This document shows positions 46,425 through 59,659 of a stretch of DNA of 64,000 nucleotides, one piece after another. Origin of the DNA: Antedon bifida (taxonomy: Eukaryota > Echinodermata > Crinoidea > Comatulida > Antedonidae); assembly GCA_963402885.1 (NCBI GenBank), contig OY727099.1:17875001-17939000 (forward strand). The letters are read 5' to 3'. Below the pieces are notes generated by a model. The model made no database searches and was not told the DNA's origin. It saw nothing but the letters and a program-made list of their open reading frames with translations. Position numbers and translations under genes: made by a program. Numbering within the stretch: the first letter of the stretch is position 1; each line of letters begins with the position of its first letter.

Positions 46425-49400
46425 TCAGACGAAGCCTCTGAATGCTTTAGTATGTGTGTGCTCAGTCTCATTGCTATGACCTTTTCTGTAAAATAAAAAT
46501 TAAAAAATCATATAAATGAATAATAATAAAACAATAACCGTTTTTAAAAACCTGTAAGTTGTTAAAAGCAATATTATGTTCATTATAAATTTTTAAAGAT
46601 ATAAGATTTTTTTATTAGATTTTTACCTTTAGCTATTAGCATATTCATTGTATACAATTAATAAACATAAACTTACTGTGATGGTTGTCGAGTTGGTTTG
46701 CTGCTGATTGTGATGTCATTTGTATCATTTTCTGTGCTATGTGTAGTCCAGTATGCTATGTCACCCATTGCCTATAAATCAGAAAACAGTAACAAATTGT
46801 TAATGTTACAGTAGTAAAATAAATTAATCATTAAATACAATTTAAAGGAAAACTAAGAAAGTGAGCTAACTGAGCTAAATACTAATAATAATTTAATAAC
46901 TTTTTTATTTATGTGAGTTCATAATTATAATACAGTAATATTATTTTTCCTTCAACATACCTCAGTTAAGTCATCGTCGTCCTTGTTTGTACTGTTGCCT
47001 GTAACTTTAGATTTTGATACTTTCGTAATACAAATCATCTTTAGAAGAAACAAAAATACACAAACTAATTGGAGGAGTTTTATCTAAAAATATTAAGCAT
47101 TAAGTATATTTTCTTTTCAAATAAAATCATTATCATTATCATCGTTTTACTTTGTTCTTACTTCATTGAATTGCTTTCTAAAGTTGTCCATCTGGGTCTT
47201 TGATCTTTCCATGCTCTTCTCCATGATTGTGTGCATTCTCTGTTCTTGATGGGCAAATAGAGCCTTTAGTCTTTTATCTTTTGATACAATTGTTTTGGTA
47301 GTTGTGGCCGATTCCTAAAAAAAGGAGAAGAAAAAACAAAAAATTTGTGTAGATATAATAAATACACATTTATTTCGCATTTCCAAATGTTAATAATGAA
47401 TATGTTAATGCCCTTGAATGTAATCATATTTCAATTGTTACACACTTACATCTGAAATAGTAGGCCTATTGCTGGAATCTCCAATTTTCTTTGATGTTTC
47501 TGTTTTGTTTTGAAGCTTTGTGTCTCCGGCAGAAATCATGTTTTTATATTTTAAAGCTTTCCAGGCATTGTTTTCTATAAACAAGTTAAAAAATAAATGA
47601 AATTATTGAAGAAGTAAGTGTATTAAGTGAATTTAATTACTTTATTTACAGACTTTATAGCCAAAACTACCTTCCATCAGCTTCTGGTTCGTAGCTGTAA
47701 TTGCTTCCACTATTCCAGTTAAACATTCAATTTTGCCGTCCTTTTGTACACTATTTTGAGATTAAAAATAGCATGGGTGTTTTAAACTGAATTTGAACAT
47801 AAACAGTAATTAGAATACAGTAACTTTAATATTAAGAAAAATAATCCCAGAAATGGAGATTTCCAAACTTTCAATCTTGTAGGCGGCAGGTTATTATTCT
47901 ACATTAACATTATACAATTGACATCTGTGATTTTTATGTTTGTAAATTATTCTTCGGCAGCATAGACCCCTCACACCACAGAAGAGTAGGCCTATTTAAA
48001 AATAATAATTTAAAAAACACACCTTAAAGCTACATTTCTTGCATTTGTCTTGTTCTGTTCCAATAATTGATGTTTCAATGTTTTAACTTTTCTTTTTAGG
48101 ATTGTTAATTTTTCTGATTTTTCAGTGTTGTTGTTGTCTACATAATTAGTTTTGTTGGTTGGAATGCTCTACAAAGAATGAGTGTTTTTAAGTACAAACT
48201 CCAAAATAATAATTCATTAGACCTACTGTAGCTACATATGTTACAGTAAAGGTGTCTATAAATTGGCATATTAATGGGCAGTGATTGAGTGGGATGGAAA
48301 TGTATTCATTAATACAATAGATTACAGTAACACTAATCACACATTATAGCACAAACCTCTGCTACTTGTCTCTTTAGGTCAACAATGTCATCCATGACTT
48401 GCTGTTTAAATAAAGTCATTTGTTTGTTTTGCTCCCCAAACATTGATGTCATATTTTCTTGCCATTGTCTGTTTACATAGGTCTGTAACATAAGTTGTTA
48501 AACTATAACACTTCATAAATAACAATTAATATACATTGTATGCATTTTTCTACATGTACATAGGCATTCCATTACTAAGAACTTAAACCGAAAAGGTAAT
48601 GCTTACCTCATGTGATGGTGTCATGTTATGGTTAGTTGTCGGCAAGCTGGAGTTTCTGTCATCTGTGCTGCTAATAACACTACTATTGCTACTGATTCCA
48701 TCAAAGCTTTCAACAACTTTCAGTGTTGCAATATTAACATTGTTTGATGTTCTTTTGAGTGCATTCGTTGTGCTGGAGTATAAATCTGGTGGCGAATTTT
48801 CAAATGCGATGTGATCAATGCCAATGGTGTTGGTAGGCAATCCCAGATGGCTGTCTTGCAAAGATGCGTTCTGAAACATTAGCTTCTTGTTATGTACTGC
48901 CATGGGTTGGAAGAAACTAAAAAACAATTGAAAAAGTTATGCCTTAAGATAAACATAGCCTACATACTGTACAAGATGCTCACATTTGCATTTAATTCGA
49001 GTACTAAATACTTATCAAACACAACATTTCTACTTACAGCTGGTTGTTGGTGGCATTTTGCAAGAGTTTTTTTACTTGTACCAACTCTTGTTGAAGATCA
49101 TCATTCTCTTCTGAAGCTCTATCCAGCTCCTCAGCCAATTCCTCACTTTTCATTCTGTGATTGTGGATTTGGATGTCTAACACGTCAAATGTAGATTGTA
49201 AGGCATCATTCTTAAAGCTCTCATCAGTAAGTTGTTGCTTAAGAGTCTTGTTCTTATATCTCAAATCAAGTAGTTTACGTTCAAGGTCTTGAATAGCTCT
49301 GAGAAAAGAAAACAAATCACTTAGCAACTGAGCGAAATATTATATGCACCAATGTAGATTCTTCACATGTGAAAGCAGCATGCAATCAACTCTGAAAATC

Positions 49401-52400
49401 AAAGCAGTAAGACGTTTCTCATAAAGATACTAGAACTTGATGGAAATTTAAAAATAACCTTACAAAAAAAAAATTAACACTTACTTTAGTTTGCGGGTGC
49501 CAAATACATCATGTGTTTTTCTTTCTTTTCGTGATTGAGATTGCAAACGCTGAAATTGATCACTTAAACGAATATTCTCTGTCTCCAATTTAGCAATGAT
49601 ACTATAAAGAAATATATACATTTTATAAAAATATACTTTTTTTTGTTTTTTTGGTGTTCATCAATGCGTACTTTAAATATCCCAATAATTCAGAGTAGAG
49701 ATGTGTCTGAGGTTTAAGTTATAAAAAATGAATTAGAATTCCTTACGTTTCACTATTTTTTCTACACAAAACTGCATCTCTGTCACTCTCATTAAAAATG
49801 TCTTCCATAAATAGGTTGTATTCTTCCAACTCTTTGTGCTTCCAAACCAATTCATCCAAGTCGCTATAATTAATGTTAACATTAAAAAATATTAACATTT
49901 ATGTTTTAATGATATTGACATTTTCATAAATAAAAACATTTCTACCATAATAGTTACCAATACATTGATGATGGATATAATAACTTTTTAATAAGAGAGT
50001 TAAAGTGTTAATTGATATACAATTAATAGACCATTTCAATATTGTAATAATTATCAAAAATTAAGAAATAGCTATTATAAAAGTTATTAATTTGATTTCC
50101 AATCTCACCTTTGTAACACCTCAATGTCGTCTTTCAGGGATAAGTTCTCTTCACTAAGTTTTTCTTCTTTAATTCTATGTTGATCCAAAGTCCTGTTGAA
50201 ATAAAAGTTACAATTATCACAACAGTTTATGTTAATGAAAATATAGTTTAATACAGCATGGCACTAAAATAATAACATAAACTTTGATTTATATGATTTT
50301 ATTTAAATTAAGGAATGATTTAAAAAAACCCAAAAATATATCACGTACTTGTAGAGATTTTCAGTGTTTTTTGTTTCTTTCGTTGCTATGTCCAGTTCAG
50401 TTTTTAATTTGTTGTTTTCATTAATCAGCTCATCCATCATTAGAGACACTTTATTTCTATGTTAATAAAATACAACAATTTTTTTATGTATATTTCATTA
50501 GATTTAACAAGAAAAATATTTTGAAAAACAATTCCCACTAATGAATTCATTAAATTAAAGATATTGTCCTCTAAAAAATAATTGTTTACAATTCTTTTTT
50601 CAATATTTCATTATAATGGAATTAGTTATTCCATTTAACCAATTTGGAATGAAAAAAAAATTGAATCACCTGAATAAACTCTAGGGTTAAAGCAAAAAAA
50701 TAGTCAAATTGTCTGTCAGAAAGTTTTTTATTAAAGTTAACTGAGAAGAAATTACAATAAAGGTGGGTGATTCCCACGAAAGATAAAAAAAAAGTTAACT
50801 GTTTATTTTGTTTTTTATAAGTGAAATCATTATTTTTGTTCTTTTTGTTTTTAAATTAAATAACTTTATCAAAACTGCAAAATGGCATGTTCAAAGTATG
50901 ATTTTAACAATCTTTTTCATGTTGTTTTGTTTGAGAAAATGCATCTTAAATAATTATATTTAATTTTAAGAAAACCACATACTTTTTTTTTTCTGATGAT
51001 TTTACTTTCTCAAGTTCTTGTTTGAGAGCTTTATTTTCAGTAATAAATCGTTCTGCAGCTGTTTTGTGCTCATCAACCATGCTAAAAAATCGTAACAAAC
51101 AAAAATAAAAATTGTTATTAAAAATGTTGTAATTGTATTGAATAGATGCCATTGTACTTAACAGATATTCTATTGTTTTTAGAGTTGGTAATTTATAAAA
51201 TAAAAGTACTAGTAGGAGACCATTTCAATAATAATCACAATTTGAGAAATAGCTATTTCATAGCAAGTTCATGTTATTAATATGATTTTAAATCTCACCT
51301 TTGTAACACCTCAGTTTTGGCTTTCAGGGAAACATTCTGTTCACTAAGTTTTTCTTCTTTAAGTTTGTGTTGATCCAAAGTCCTAATTGAACAAAAGTTA
51401 CTATTAAGAGACCATAATTACATTATGTTTCCATGATAATCACAATTTAAGAAATATCTATTATAAAAGTTAATGTTATTAAATTGATTTTCAATCTCAC
51501 CTTTGTAACACCTCAGTTTTGTCTTTTAGGGAAACATTCTCTTCACTAAGTTTTTCTTCTTTAAATTTGTGTTGATTCAAAGTCCTAATTGAACAAAAGT
51601 TACTATTATCACAAAATCTTGTAATTTTTTATGTATTAATTATGTTAATGAATATACGTGTCATCTTGTTTATTACTAAATTTTAAATCTTACCTTTGCA
51701 ACAACTCTGCTTTATCTTTGAGGAAATCGTTGTCTTCACAAAGTCTTTCTACCATGATTTTCTTTTCATCAATATCGCTAATACAAAATAAAAATAAATT
51801 TTAGTGATTGATAATCATTATTTTATTTAATTCTGGTAAATTATTAGGCATTAAGTATTCCAAACAACAATACAATTACAAAATAAATAAGTCACCTTTC
51901 TAACACCTTAGCTTTGGTATTGAGTGAAGTTTTATCTTCACAAAGCTTTTCTTCTGTTATTTTCTGTTTGTCTAAAGTCCTTAAAAACAAATATTACTAA
52001 ATTAAAAATACATCAACTAATTGACTACCTGATAAGTCATTGGAAAAATAAACTATAATTAAGTCAAAGTGAACATACATTGTACAGAATAAATATCGTT
52101 TTTGTACAACATGGTAACAAAAGGTAACTATAAATAGTTGTTTACTTTTTTAACTGTTGTATTTCAGCTTGCAATGTATCATTCTTTTCCTTATAGGCAT
52201 TGGATTCATCTGTACACCACTGTACATCCTTATTCAGTTCTTCAATTATTTCTTCTTTTTCTTTCACTGCTTCAGAATAATCATATAAATCATCATTGCA
52301 ATCTTGTGTGATTTTTTCTTTCTCCAATATTAACTGGTGGAACTTTGATCGCAAAGCTTTGATTTCCTTGCTGAAGCTTTCGTTGTCTTTAAGCAGATGT

Positions 52401-55400
52401 TCACATTCAGTGGTCAAGTCTTGTATTAGATTTTGTAGGTAGGATCGATCGTCCTGGATTGAAACAGTATCCTGTTTATAAGATCAAATAAAAATGAATT
52501 AGTTAATTAAAATAATAAAGTTATCTAGAATTTCTACTACTCCATTCTACCGTCAGTTAGGCTACAGGTATCTTTACAAGTCAATGTTGACAAAATATTT
52601 CTAAACTTTTATTTCATAATGTTTCATTCTTTAATATTCTGATATTATATAAGTTGATAAATGCATTAACATGGGATTAACTTTACGTCAGAGTAGAGCT
52701 TTACGTCAGAGTAGGGCAAAACATCTAATTACTCAACTCCCTGACGCAAAAGCTACAATTACAATCCTGTTGGTGCAGTACCCGCTGCTTACTTTGGCTC
52801 GAATCTAACCACTAGCCATCAGCGCAAGCTTGGTGGTCTAGAGGTATGAACGCCAGGCTAGTGATCTGGAGGTCGTGGGTTCGAATCCCATCCGAGAACT
52901 ACTTGCGAATTTTTTCGCAAGTATTCTCAAATGTACTTAGTATAAAGTACAAATTACGTCAGAGTAGGGCAAAACATCTAATTACTCAACTCCCTGACGC
53001 AAAAGCTACAATTACAATCATGGGATTAACGTTATACAGTTATAATGTATTTGTCAACATTATCAGTTTTATCTTTGTCATCATATTCAATCATTGCATG
53101 GTGCTCATTTCATAAGCATTGGAGTCGTTGCGTCATCATTATCTTTGTTAGTTGATTAAAGCAGCAACACTTTTTAAAATTTACAAAACATATATTACAT
53201 ACACCAACATCCAGTTATAAATTAAAACAATAAAAAGTATTACACAAAGTACAATGAAAAACCATATTAACACAAATAACAATTCAACAGAAAAATCAGT
53301 AGTAGGCTAAGTGGCCTAAACAATGTAATTATGTTCAGTAAGGCAACATGTTAGTGCTAAAAATAGTATTGCTCTTTATTAGTTTAAGTGAGAACACAAA
53401 AGGCAAACTATAATACATTACAATTAACTGACTGATGTTGTATTTTAAGGCAAGTTTAAATCTAAAACTACCGAGGCTTTTTTTATACCGTTGAGACTCG
53501 GTAAAATAGCATTTAAAAATATTATTAGAACATTCAATAGTGAAATAAAGAATAACAATGTTAAATGTTTTGTGAACAAAAGCATGTTTTAAAACAGCAC
53601 ACAACTAAATGAGTTTGACATGCACTTTAAGACAGGATCCTACCTAATATGGTGTTTTACTTCTTCGTTGAGGCTGTCAATTACATTGTTATAATAAATG
53701 AATACAATCAATTATTTTATATTTTCATATTTCAAATTTTTAAGATCCTAATAAATAGAAATTATTCATTTTAACTTAATTTTTTTTGATAATAGGTACT
53801 TAATAAGCTGATAATACCTACAAAACAATTACAATACGATTCCTACTAGGTTTTTTTATTTTACAAAAATGCAACAGCGACCAACCCAACAGTTACACAG
53901 GATAAACTATTTTGTAATCTATCATGCTTATAAATTCATTGAGGCTTAGGGAGTTTAGTTAAAAGAATCTTGAGTCACTTCGTGAAACTTGGGATTTGAA
54001 GGCAAGTATCTTAGCCACCCACTACAATTTAATTTTGATTGTTGAACGCAAGGAATTAAGTTACTTCACTAATCAATTGATAATGAATGATAAATTAAAT
54101 ATATTTTTTTTTACAATAAAATGGTAGTTTAAAAAAGTTTAAACATTTAAAAAGTATACCTCAAAGAGATTTTCATCATCTGAAGTAGAATCAAACTTTA
54201 GTGATGATGAACTAAGATGGTCTTTGTCATCAAAGATCTGTGATACAACTTGTTTGATGGCAGCTGCCACATGATCAGTCTTGTTTGTGATATCAATATC
54301 ATCCTGAATATATGATTCAACACTGAAAAACAAGTCTATGTAATTAAAATAATGTTTATAAATCCAGTATTAACCCAGTTCACAATGATAAGTACATATA
54401 TGCATAATGTAATATATGGTAATTGCAAACAAACCTCAATGGTGATGAGAATAGGCAGGTGTCATCATCTCTGTAAAAAGATTACAGTTAGATTAATAGA
54501 AAAGGAAAAAGCATGCATTCCTTCATAACAATTTCCAGATAACCTAACATTTTCAGAGTAGTAACAATATTACATACAAAACAGATGTGGGTGTTATGCT
54601 ATGTTCTTCAAGAAGTTGGTAATCGTCCAATGTGATTGTATCTGTCTTAATGCTGAAGATAATAGAATAAATACATTGGTTAATTATTATTTTTAATGAT
54701 AAACTGTTACCATACAAAAATATAATTAACATTTTCGGTGAGGTACAAAATAACATAATTAGATTTAAATGCAAACATATGTTAGAAGATAAATAGTTAC
54801 ATGCATTGGTTGTGATGCCACGAAAGTGAATAATATTTCTAAAAAGTGCACTTATTTATACTTACATGACAGTTTCAGGTTGAATTTCAATCAATCTGTT
54901 AGATGAAGTGCTCTTTCTAGAAAATAAAATGAGTTTCAATTATAATACTTTTCTGTGTTATTGAATGTTTTTTGTGAAAGAATGTAAGATCTAAAAGTTC
55001 TCAGACTTTTATGGTTGTTTTACTTACAGACATAATTCCTCTAAATGGCTGACATTAATGGATAAATATTCATTATCACTGGCTTCAGATACAATCTCCT
55101 CAGAAATGGAACTGGTCTCAGATATTGATGTTGATTTATCTTTAGCGACGTTGAATGAGCTAGTAGTTGGTGTCTCAGATATTGATTTATCTTTAGTGAT
55201 GTTGAATGAGCTAGTAGTTGGTGTCTCAGATACTGATGTTGATTTATCTTTAGTGATGTTGAATGAGCTAGTAGTTGGTGTCTCAGATATTGATTTATCT
55301 TTAGCGATGTTGAATGAGCTAGTAGTTGGTGTCTCAGATACTGATGTTGATTTATCTTTAGTGATGTTGAATGAGCTAGTAGTTGGTGTCTCAGATATTG

Positions 55401-58400
55401 ATGTTGATTTATCTTTAGTGATGTTGAATGAGCTAGTAGTTGGTGTCTCAGATATTGATGTTGATTTATCTTTAGTGATATTGAATGAGCTAGTAGTTGG
55501 TGTCTCAGATATTGATGTTGATTTATCTTTAGTGATGTTTAATGAGCTAGTAGTTGGTGTCAGCTCATTGCGGTCAATGTCATCAATAAGAATCTCTTCA
55601 TTCACAAAAGTTTCTAGAGAACTTTTCATTGAGGGTTCATCAGCAGATGCTTCAATAAAGATCTTGTCTTTTGGAAGAATTACTTTTTGTTGACAATCAA
55701 CTTTATTTGGAACTGAAAACTTATTGTCATCTTCATTAGCAGTGTATACTATTATTTCCTCACCAATACTGGTCTCAGAGGCTGATGTTGGTGTGTTAAA
55801 GACATGGAAGGTACGTGTCTTGTCTTTGTGTCCAATGTCACCATTACCCTGTAAGGCATTTTGACCTGTATTAGTTGGTAAGACTAATGAGGATGTATTA
55901 TTGAAGAAAACAACAACATCCTCTAGATAATCAGCATTCCTGTAAAACAATGAATAATGAGCATTACTACAACAATATTGTTCAGCAACAGAAACCTATT
56001 TCAAAATATGCATCATTGCTTGTTCTGTTTTTTGATATTGGTGTTTTATTTTTCAACTAACCCCAACAGAATTTCATCAGCATCTGGTGAGTGGTTCTCT
56101 TTAGAAGCCTTAGTTGCTATTTGGTCCTTGATGGCATGGGTAGCAGCATTGTAAGCAGGCTGGACATCTTCCCAATAATCAGCATGTCTGAAAATTGAAG
56201 TGAAAATCATATTAAATAATTTGCATTCCTTTAAAAAATAATAATAAGCTTTATATCAACTTTCAAACAATGTTTATTTTGACAAATGTATTATAATTAG
56301 GCAATGTTCCTATTCTGTGCTTTTTTTGTATTTTTTTTTTTTTCGATTTCAATTTGTTTCAACTAACCCCAACTGATTGTCATCGGCAACTGAAATATCT
56401 TCAGTCACTGGAGTGTCAAGGGAATAAGAAACAACATCTGGTGTGTGGTTGTCATTAGCAGCCTCTGTTGTTGCTTGGTCCTTGATGGTATTGGTAGTAG
56501 CATTGTAAGCAGGCTGGACATCTTCCCAATAATCAGCATGTCTGGAAATTAAGAATAAGTCTTGTATTCAGAATATTGAAAGTGAAAATCATCTTCTAAA
56601 TAATTAGCATTCCTTTAAAAAAATAATAATAAGCTTTATATCAACTTTCAAACAATGTTTATTTTGACAAATGTATTATAATTAGGCAATGTTCCTATTC
56701 TGTGCTTTTTTTGTATTGTTTTTTTTTTTTATTTCAATTTGTTTCAACTAACCCCAACTGATTGTCATCGGCAACTGAAATATCTTCAGTTACAGGAGTG
56801 TCAATTGCAATAGAAACAACATCTGGTGTGTGGTTGTCATTAGTAACCTCTGCTGTTGCTTGGTCCTTGATGGTATGGGTAGTAGCATTGTAAGAAGGCT
56901 GGACATCTTCCCAATAATCAGCATGTCTGAAAATTAAGAATAAGTCTTGTATTCAGAATATTGAATGAGAAAATCATTTTCTAAATAATTAGCATTCCTT
57001 TAAAAAAATAATAATAAGCTTTATATCAACTTTCAAACAATGTTTATTTTGACAAATGTATTATAGTTAGGCAATGTTCCTATTCTGTGCTTTTTTTGTA
57101 TTGTTTTTTTTTTTTATTTCAATTTGTTTCAACTAACCCCAACTGATTGTCATCGGCAACTGAAATATCTTCAGTTACAGGAGTGTCAATTGCAATAGAA
57201 ACAACATCTGGTGTGTGGTTGTCATTAGTAACCTCTGCTGTTGCTTGGTCCTTGATGGTATGGGTAGTAGCATTGTAAGAAGGCTGGACATCTTCCCAAT
57301 AATCAGCATGTCTGAAAATTAAGAATAAGTCTTGTATTCAGAATATTGAATGAGAAAATCATTTTCTAAATAATTAGCATTCCTTTAAAAAAATAATAAT
57401 AAGCTTTATATCAACTTTCAAACAATGTTTATTTTGACAAATGTATTATAGTTAGGCAATGTTCCTATTCTGTGTTTTTTTTTTTGTAATGTTTTTTTTC
57501 AGATTTCAATTTGTTTCAACTAACCCCAACTGATTGTCATCGGCAACTGAAATATCTTCAGTTACAGGAGAGTCAATGGCATTAGAAACAACATCTGGTG
57601 TGTGGTTGTCATTAGCAGGCTCTGTTGTTGCTTGGTCCTTGATGGTATGGGTAGTAGCATTGTAAGAAGGCTGGACATCTTCCAAATAATCAGCATGTCT
57701 GAAAATTAAGAATAAGTCTTGTATTCAGAATATTGAATGAGAAAATCATCTTATAAATAATTAGCATTTCTTTAAAAAAATAATAAGCTTTATATCATCT
57801 TTTAAACAATGTTTATTTTGACACATTGTATTGTTTTTAATTTTCAATTTATTTCAACTAACCCTAAATGATTGTCATCGACAACTGAAATATCTTCAGT
57901 TACTGGAGTATCAATGGCTTTAGAAACAACATCTGGTGTGTAGTTGTCAACATCATTAATAGCCTCAGTTGCTGTTTGGTCTTTGATGACATGGGTAGCA
58001 GAATTAAACTCAGCAGCAGGCTGGGCTACATGGTTGCAAGTAACATCTTCCCAATAATCCACATGTCTGAAAATTAGAAATAAGTCGTTTTTCATGGAAT
58101 CCAATTGCAGGAAAAATATTAAGGCTGGTGTTAAATAGAAATGTGAAAAAAAAAACATTAATCTTATTTCACAAAACTTGATATTGCGAAATGATGTATT
58201 GTAAGCACTATTTTTATTCCTTTTCAATCTATTGGATCAACAAAAAAGAAAAATTCTCTCCTAGAATATTAGGATCCAAATGAAATTATTTAAATATACT
58301 AACCCCATGGCAAGAAGATCATCATCATCATCAATTGAAAAGTCATGGGTGCTGGGACAGGCAGAACTACAGATTGATGGGATGTTGTAGTCAGTTGCAG

Positions 58401-58684
58401 TGCTGGCAGAGTCATCAAAATCCTCAAAGTCATCATTGTAATAGTACTCATCACTGTGTGTGATGTTATTCCTGCCATCATATTATAATAAGAATGTCAT
58501 CATATTACCATTTGAATATACCATTTAATACTGATAAATATCTGTATATTATATATGTAATACATTCATGTTGTATTGATACCATTACATTTTTACTGTG
58601 TAAAAGTTGATTAAGCAAATAGTAATAATGGTGACAATGGTTTTATAAACTGTTAATTGTGAAGAAAGTGATAATTATTGTTGT

Positions 58685-58715
<31 letters not shown>

Positions 58716-59466
58716 AGTGATGATATCTGATATTCCTGAATACCTTTCAAATGTCATTTTCAAACTTAGAGATTCACTGCTCAGATATATATCTAAAAAG
58801 TGAAATATCTGCTGTTAGTTAAAGTTAGAGTTTTACACCTTTAAAATATAATTATTGTTAAAATTTCCAAAATAAGATTAAGTATTAGAAAATAAAGAAA
58901 CGTGTTATCAAAGAAGCAGCTTATCTAAATAATTTACTATGTTTCCAAAACAAACCTGGCATGGGTGGGGTTCCATCTCCATCTTCCGAAGCATCATCCG
59001 AATAAGATGTTTCTTCGCCTTTGTCAGTAATGTCAGTTTTCGGAGAGATTGGATATTTGACATCAATATCAGGTTCCTTCATTTGTCCTGATGTTAAAGA
59101 CTTCTTGAAGGAGTTGTTTGTTGGTATGTTCTCATCATTATCATCATCATCATCATAGAAATCGAGAATATCAGCAATTGCATCAGATAGCGAGCTATCA
59201 TTGATGCTTTTTTGATCATCATCATAATGTGATGTCACATCTGTCAATCAATACATTTATTTTTGCAGTTTTCAATTTTTTTTGTTTTGTTTACTTCAAT
59301 TAAAAGAAATATTGTCTTATAATAATAGGCCTAAAATATTTTTGTTTTAATAAATTCTGTTCATCATTAATCAGTTGTTAAAACATTTTAAAAGCATTAC
59401 TCTTATTACAGTATTAATAAAAATAAATAACTTACACTCTGCATTAAGCCTAGATGAAGTCATCAT
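46425..59466 (-). CDS. Large repeat-bearing coiled-coil protein, about 1805 residues
   Basis: Unrecognised cytoplasmic scaffold-like protein. Thirty-five coding exons join in phase with GT/AG: 59466-59436, 59240-58956, 58792-58744, 58471-58304, 58066-57863, 57698-57525, 57311-57138, 56926-56753, 56541-56368, 56187-56062, 55939-55028, 54916-54866, 54652-54578, 54470-54435, 54322-54160, 52471-52146, 51979-51896, 51777-51694, 51584-51501, 51382-51299, 51081-50983, 50456-50349, 50192-50109, 49863-49747, 49601-49485, 49298-49038, 48916-48607, 48482-48357, 48168-48023, 47750-47671, 47574-47450, 47314-47162, 47038-46961, 46771-46677, 46485-46425 (TGA). Residues 1-178 are acidic (DFYDDDDDNDEN). Residues 178-520 are six HADYWEDVQ... 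exon repeats. Residues 520-824 hold a 17/19-residue TPTTSSFNITKDK repeat. About 930-1560 is heptad coiled coil, partly in 28-residue exons; the tail is basic and polar. No enzyme, membrane or signal segment is seen. A centrosomal or ciliary role is only a guess. Confidence 0.85.
50555..50949. mobile_element. Decayed TTAA-flanked MITE in a coiled-coil gene intron
   Basis: The left end TTAAAGATATTGTCCTCTAA and right end GAGAAAATGCATCTTAA are worn versions of the 8878-9230 element, with shared inner words such as ATAAGTGAAATCATTATTTT and AAAACTGCAAAATGGCATG. Confidence 0.6.
52701..53019 (+). mobile_element. tRNA-derived SINE with 66-bp direct repeats at both sides
   Basis: A tRNA-like part at about 52824-52898 has A box TGGTCTAGAGG (52834-52844) and B box GGTTCGAATCC (52879-52889). 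Identical 66-bp blocks (TTACGTCAGAGTAGGGCAAA ... ACAATC) lie at 52701-52766 and 52954-53019. A hairpin TTGCGAA-TTTT-TTCGCAA follows the tRNA part. The blocks are probably the SINE's own 3' module, with the left one from a truncated tandem copy. It sits in the intron between coding exons 15 and 16 of the coiled-coil gene. Confidence 0.7.
53020..54159 (-). other. Long intron of the coiled-coil gene
   Basis: AT-rich. A stretch at 53645-53690 reads IDSLNEEVKHHI on the minus strand before a GTAGG donor-like site, but it has no acceptor in a fitting phase, so I leave it out of the gene model. Confidence 0.35.
55116..55562 (-). repeat. Coding minisatellite: eight 57/51-bp units
   Basis: Inside the 912-nt exon, eight units encode TPTTSSFNITKDKSTSISE (19 residues) or a 17-residue form lacking two residues (TPTTSSFNIAKDKSISE). 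All lengths are multiples of three, so the frame survives copy-number change. Confidence 0.95.
56368..57698 (-). repeat. Tandem array of four duplicated exon-intron units (385-387 bp)
   Basis: Exons 57698-57525, 57311-57138, 56926-56753 and 56541-56368 are each 174 nt, phase 2 at both ends, spaced 387, 385 and 385 bp. The introns between them are copied too, including poly-T tracts and AAATAATTAGCATTCC. The two central units are almost identical. The flanking exons at 58066-57863 and 56187-56062 are older members. Confidence 0.95.
58680..58718. repeat. GAT/ATG microsatellite
   Basis: A (GATGAT)n run in an intron of the coiled-coil gene. Confidence 0.9.
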
Positions 59467-59659
59467 TGAATATAAGTCAGATAATTAAAGTACAATATAA
59501 GTAAAGTCTAAATCTGAAATTGAAAAGAAGATCAAATGGTTATTTAAGAAGACAAGAGTTTGGCGACAGTAAGACTAGAGACCAATAATATTAATATAGT
59601 CACTCTCTATGACTAGGTAAGAGTTTTTTAGGCTTACATTATTTTTAATTTACAGGAAG

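Noticed and set aside
52824..52898. Functional tRNA gene
   Set aside because: A and B boxes are present, but the arms do not pair fully and the segment is joined to repeat modules, as in a SINE.
53645..53690. Additional coiled-coil exon (IDSLNEEVKHHI)
   Set aside because: Exons 54322-54160 and 52471-52146 already join in phase 0, and this segment has no acceptor giving an open frame.
55058..55693. 211-codon plus-strand frame with LSLVMLNELVVGVSD repeats
   Set aside because: It is the antisense of the TPTTSSFNITKDKS coding minisatellite in the coiled-coil gene; repeats of a multiple of three keep the opposite strand open. The gene strand has splice signals and phase continuity.
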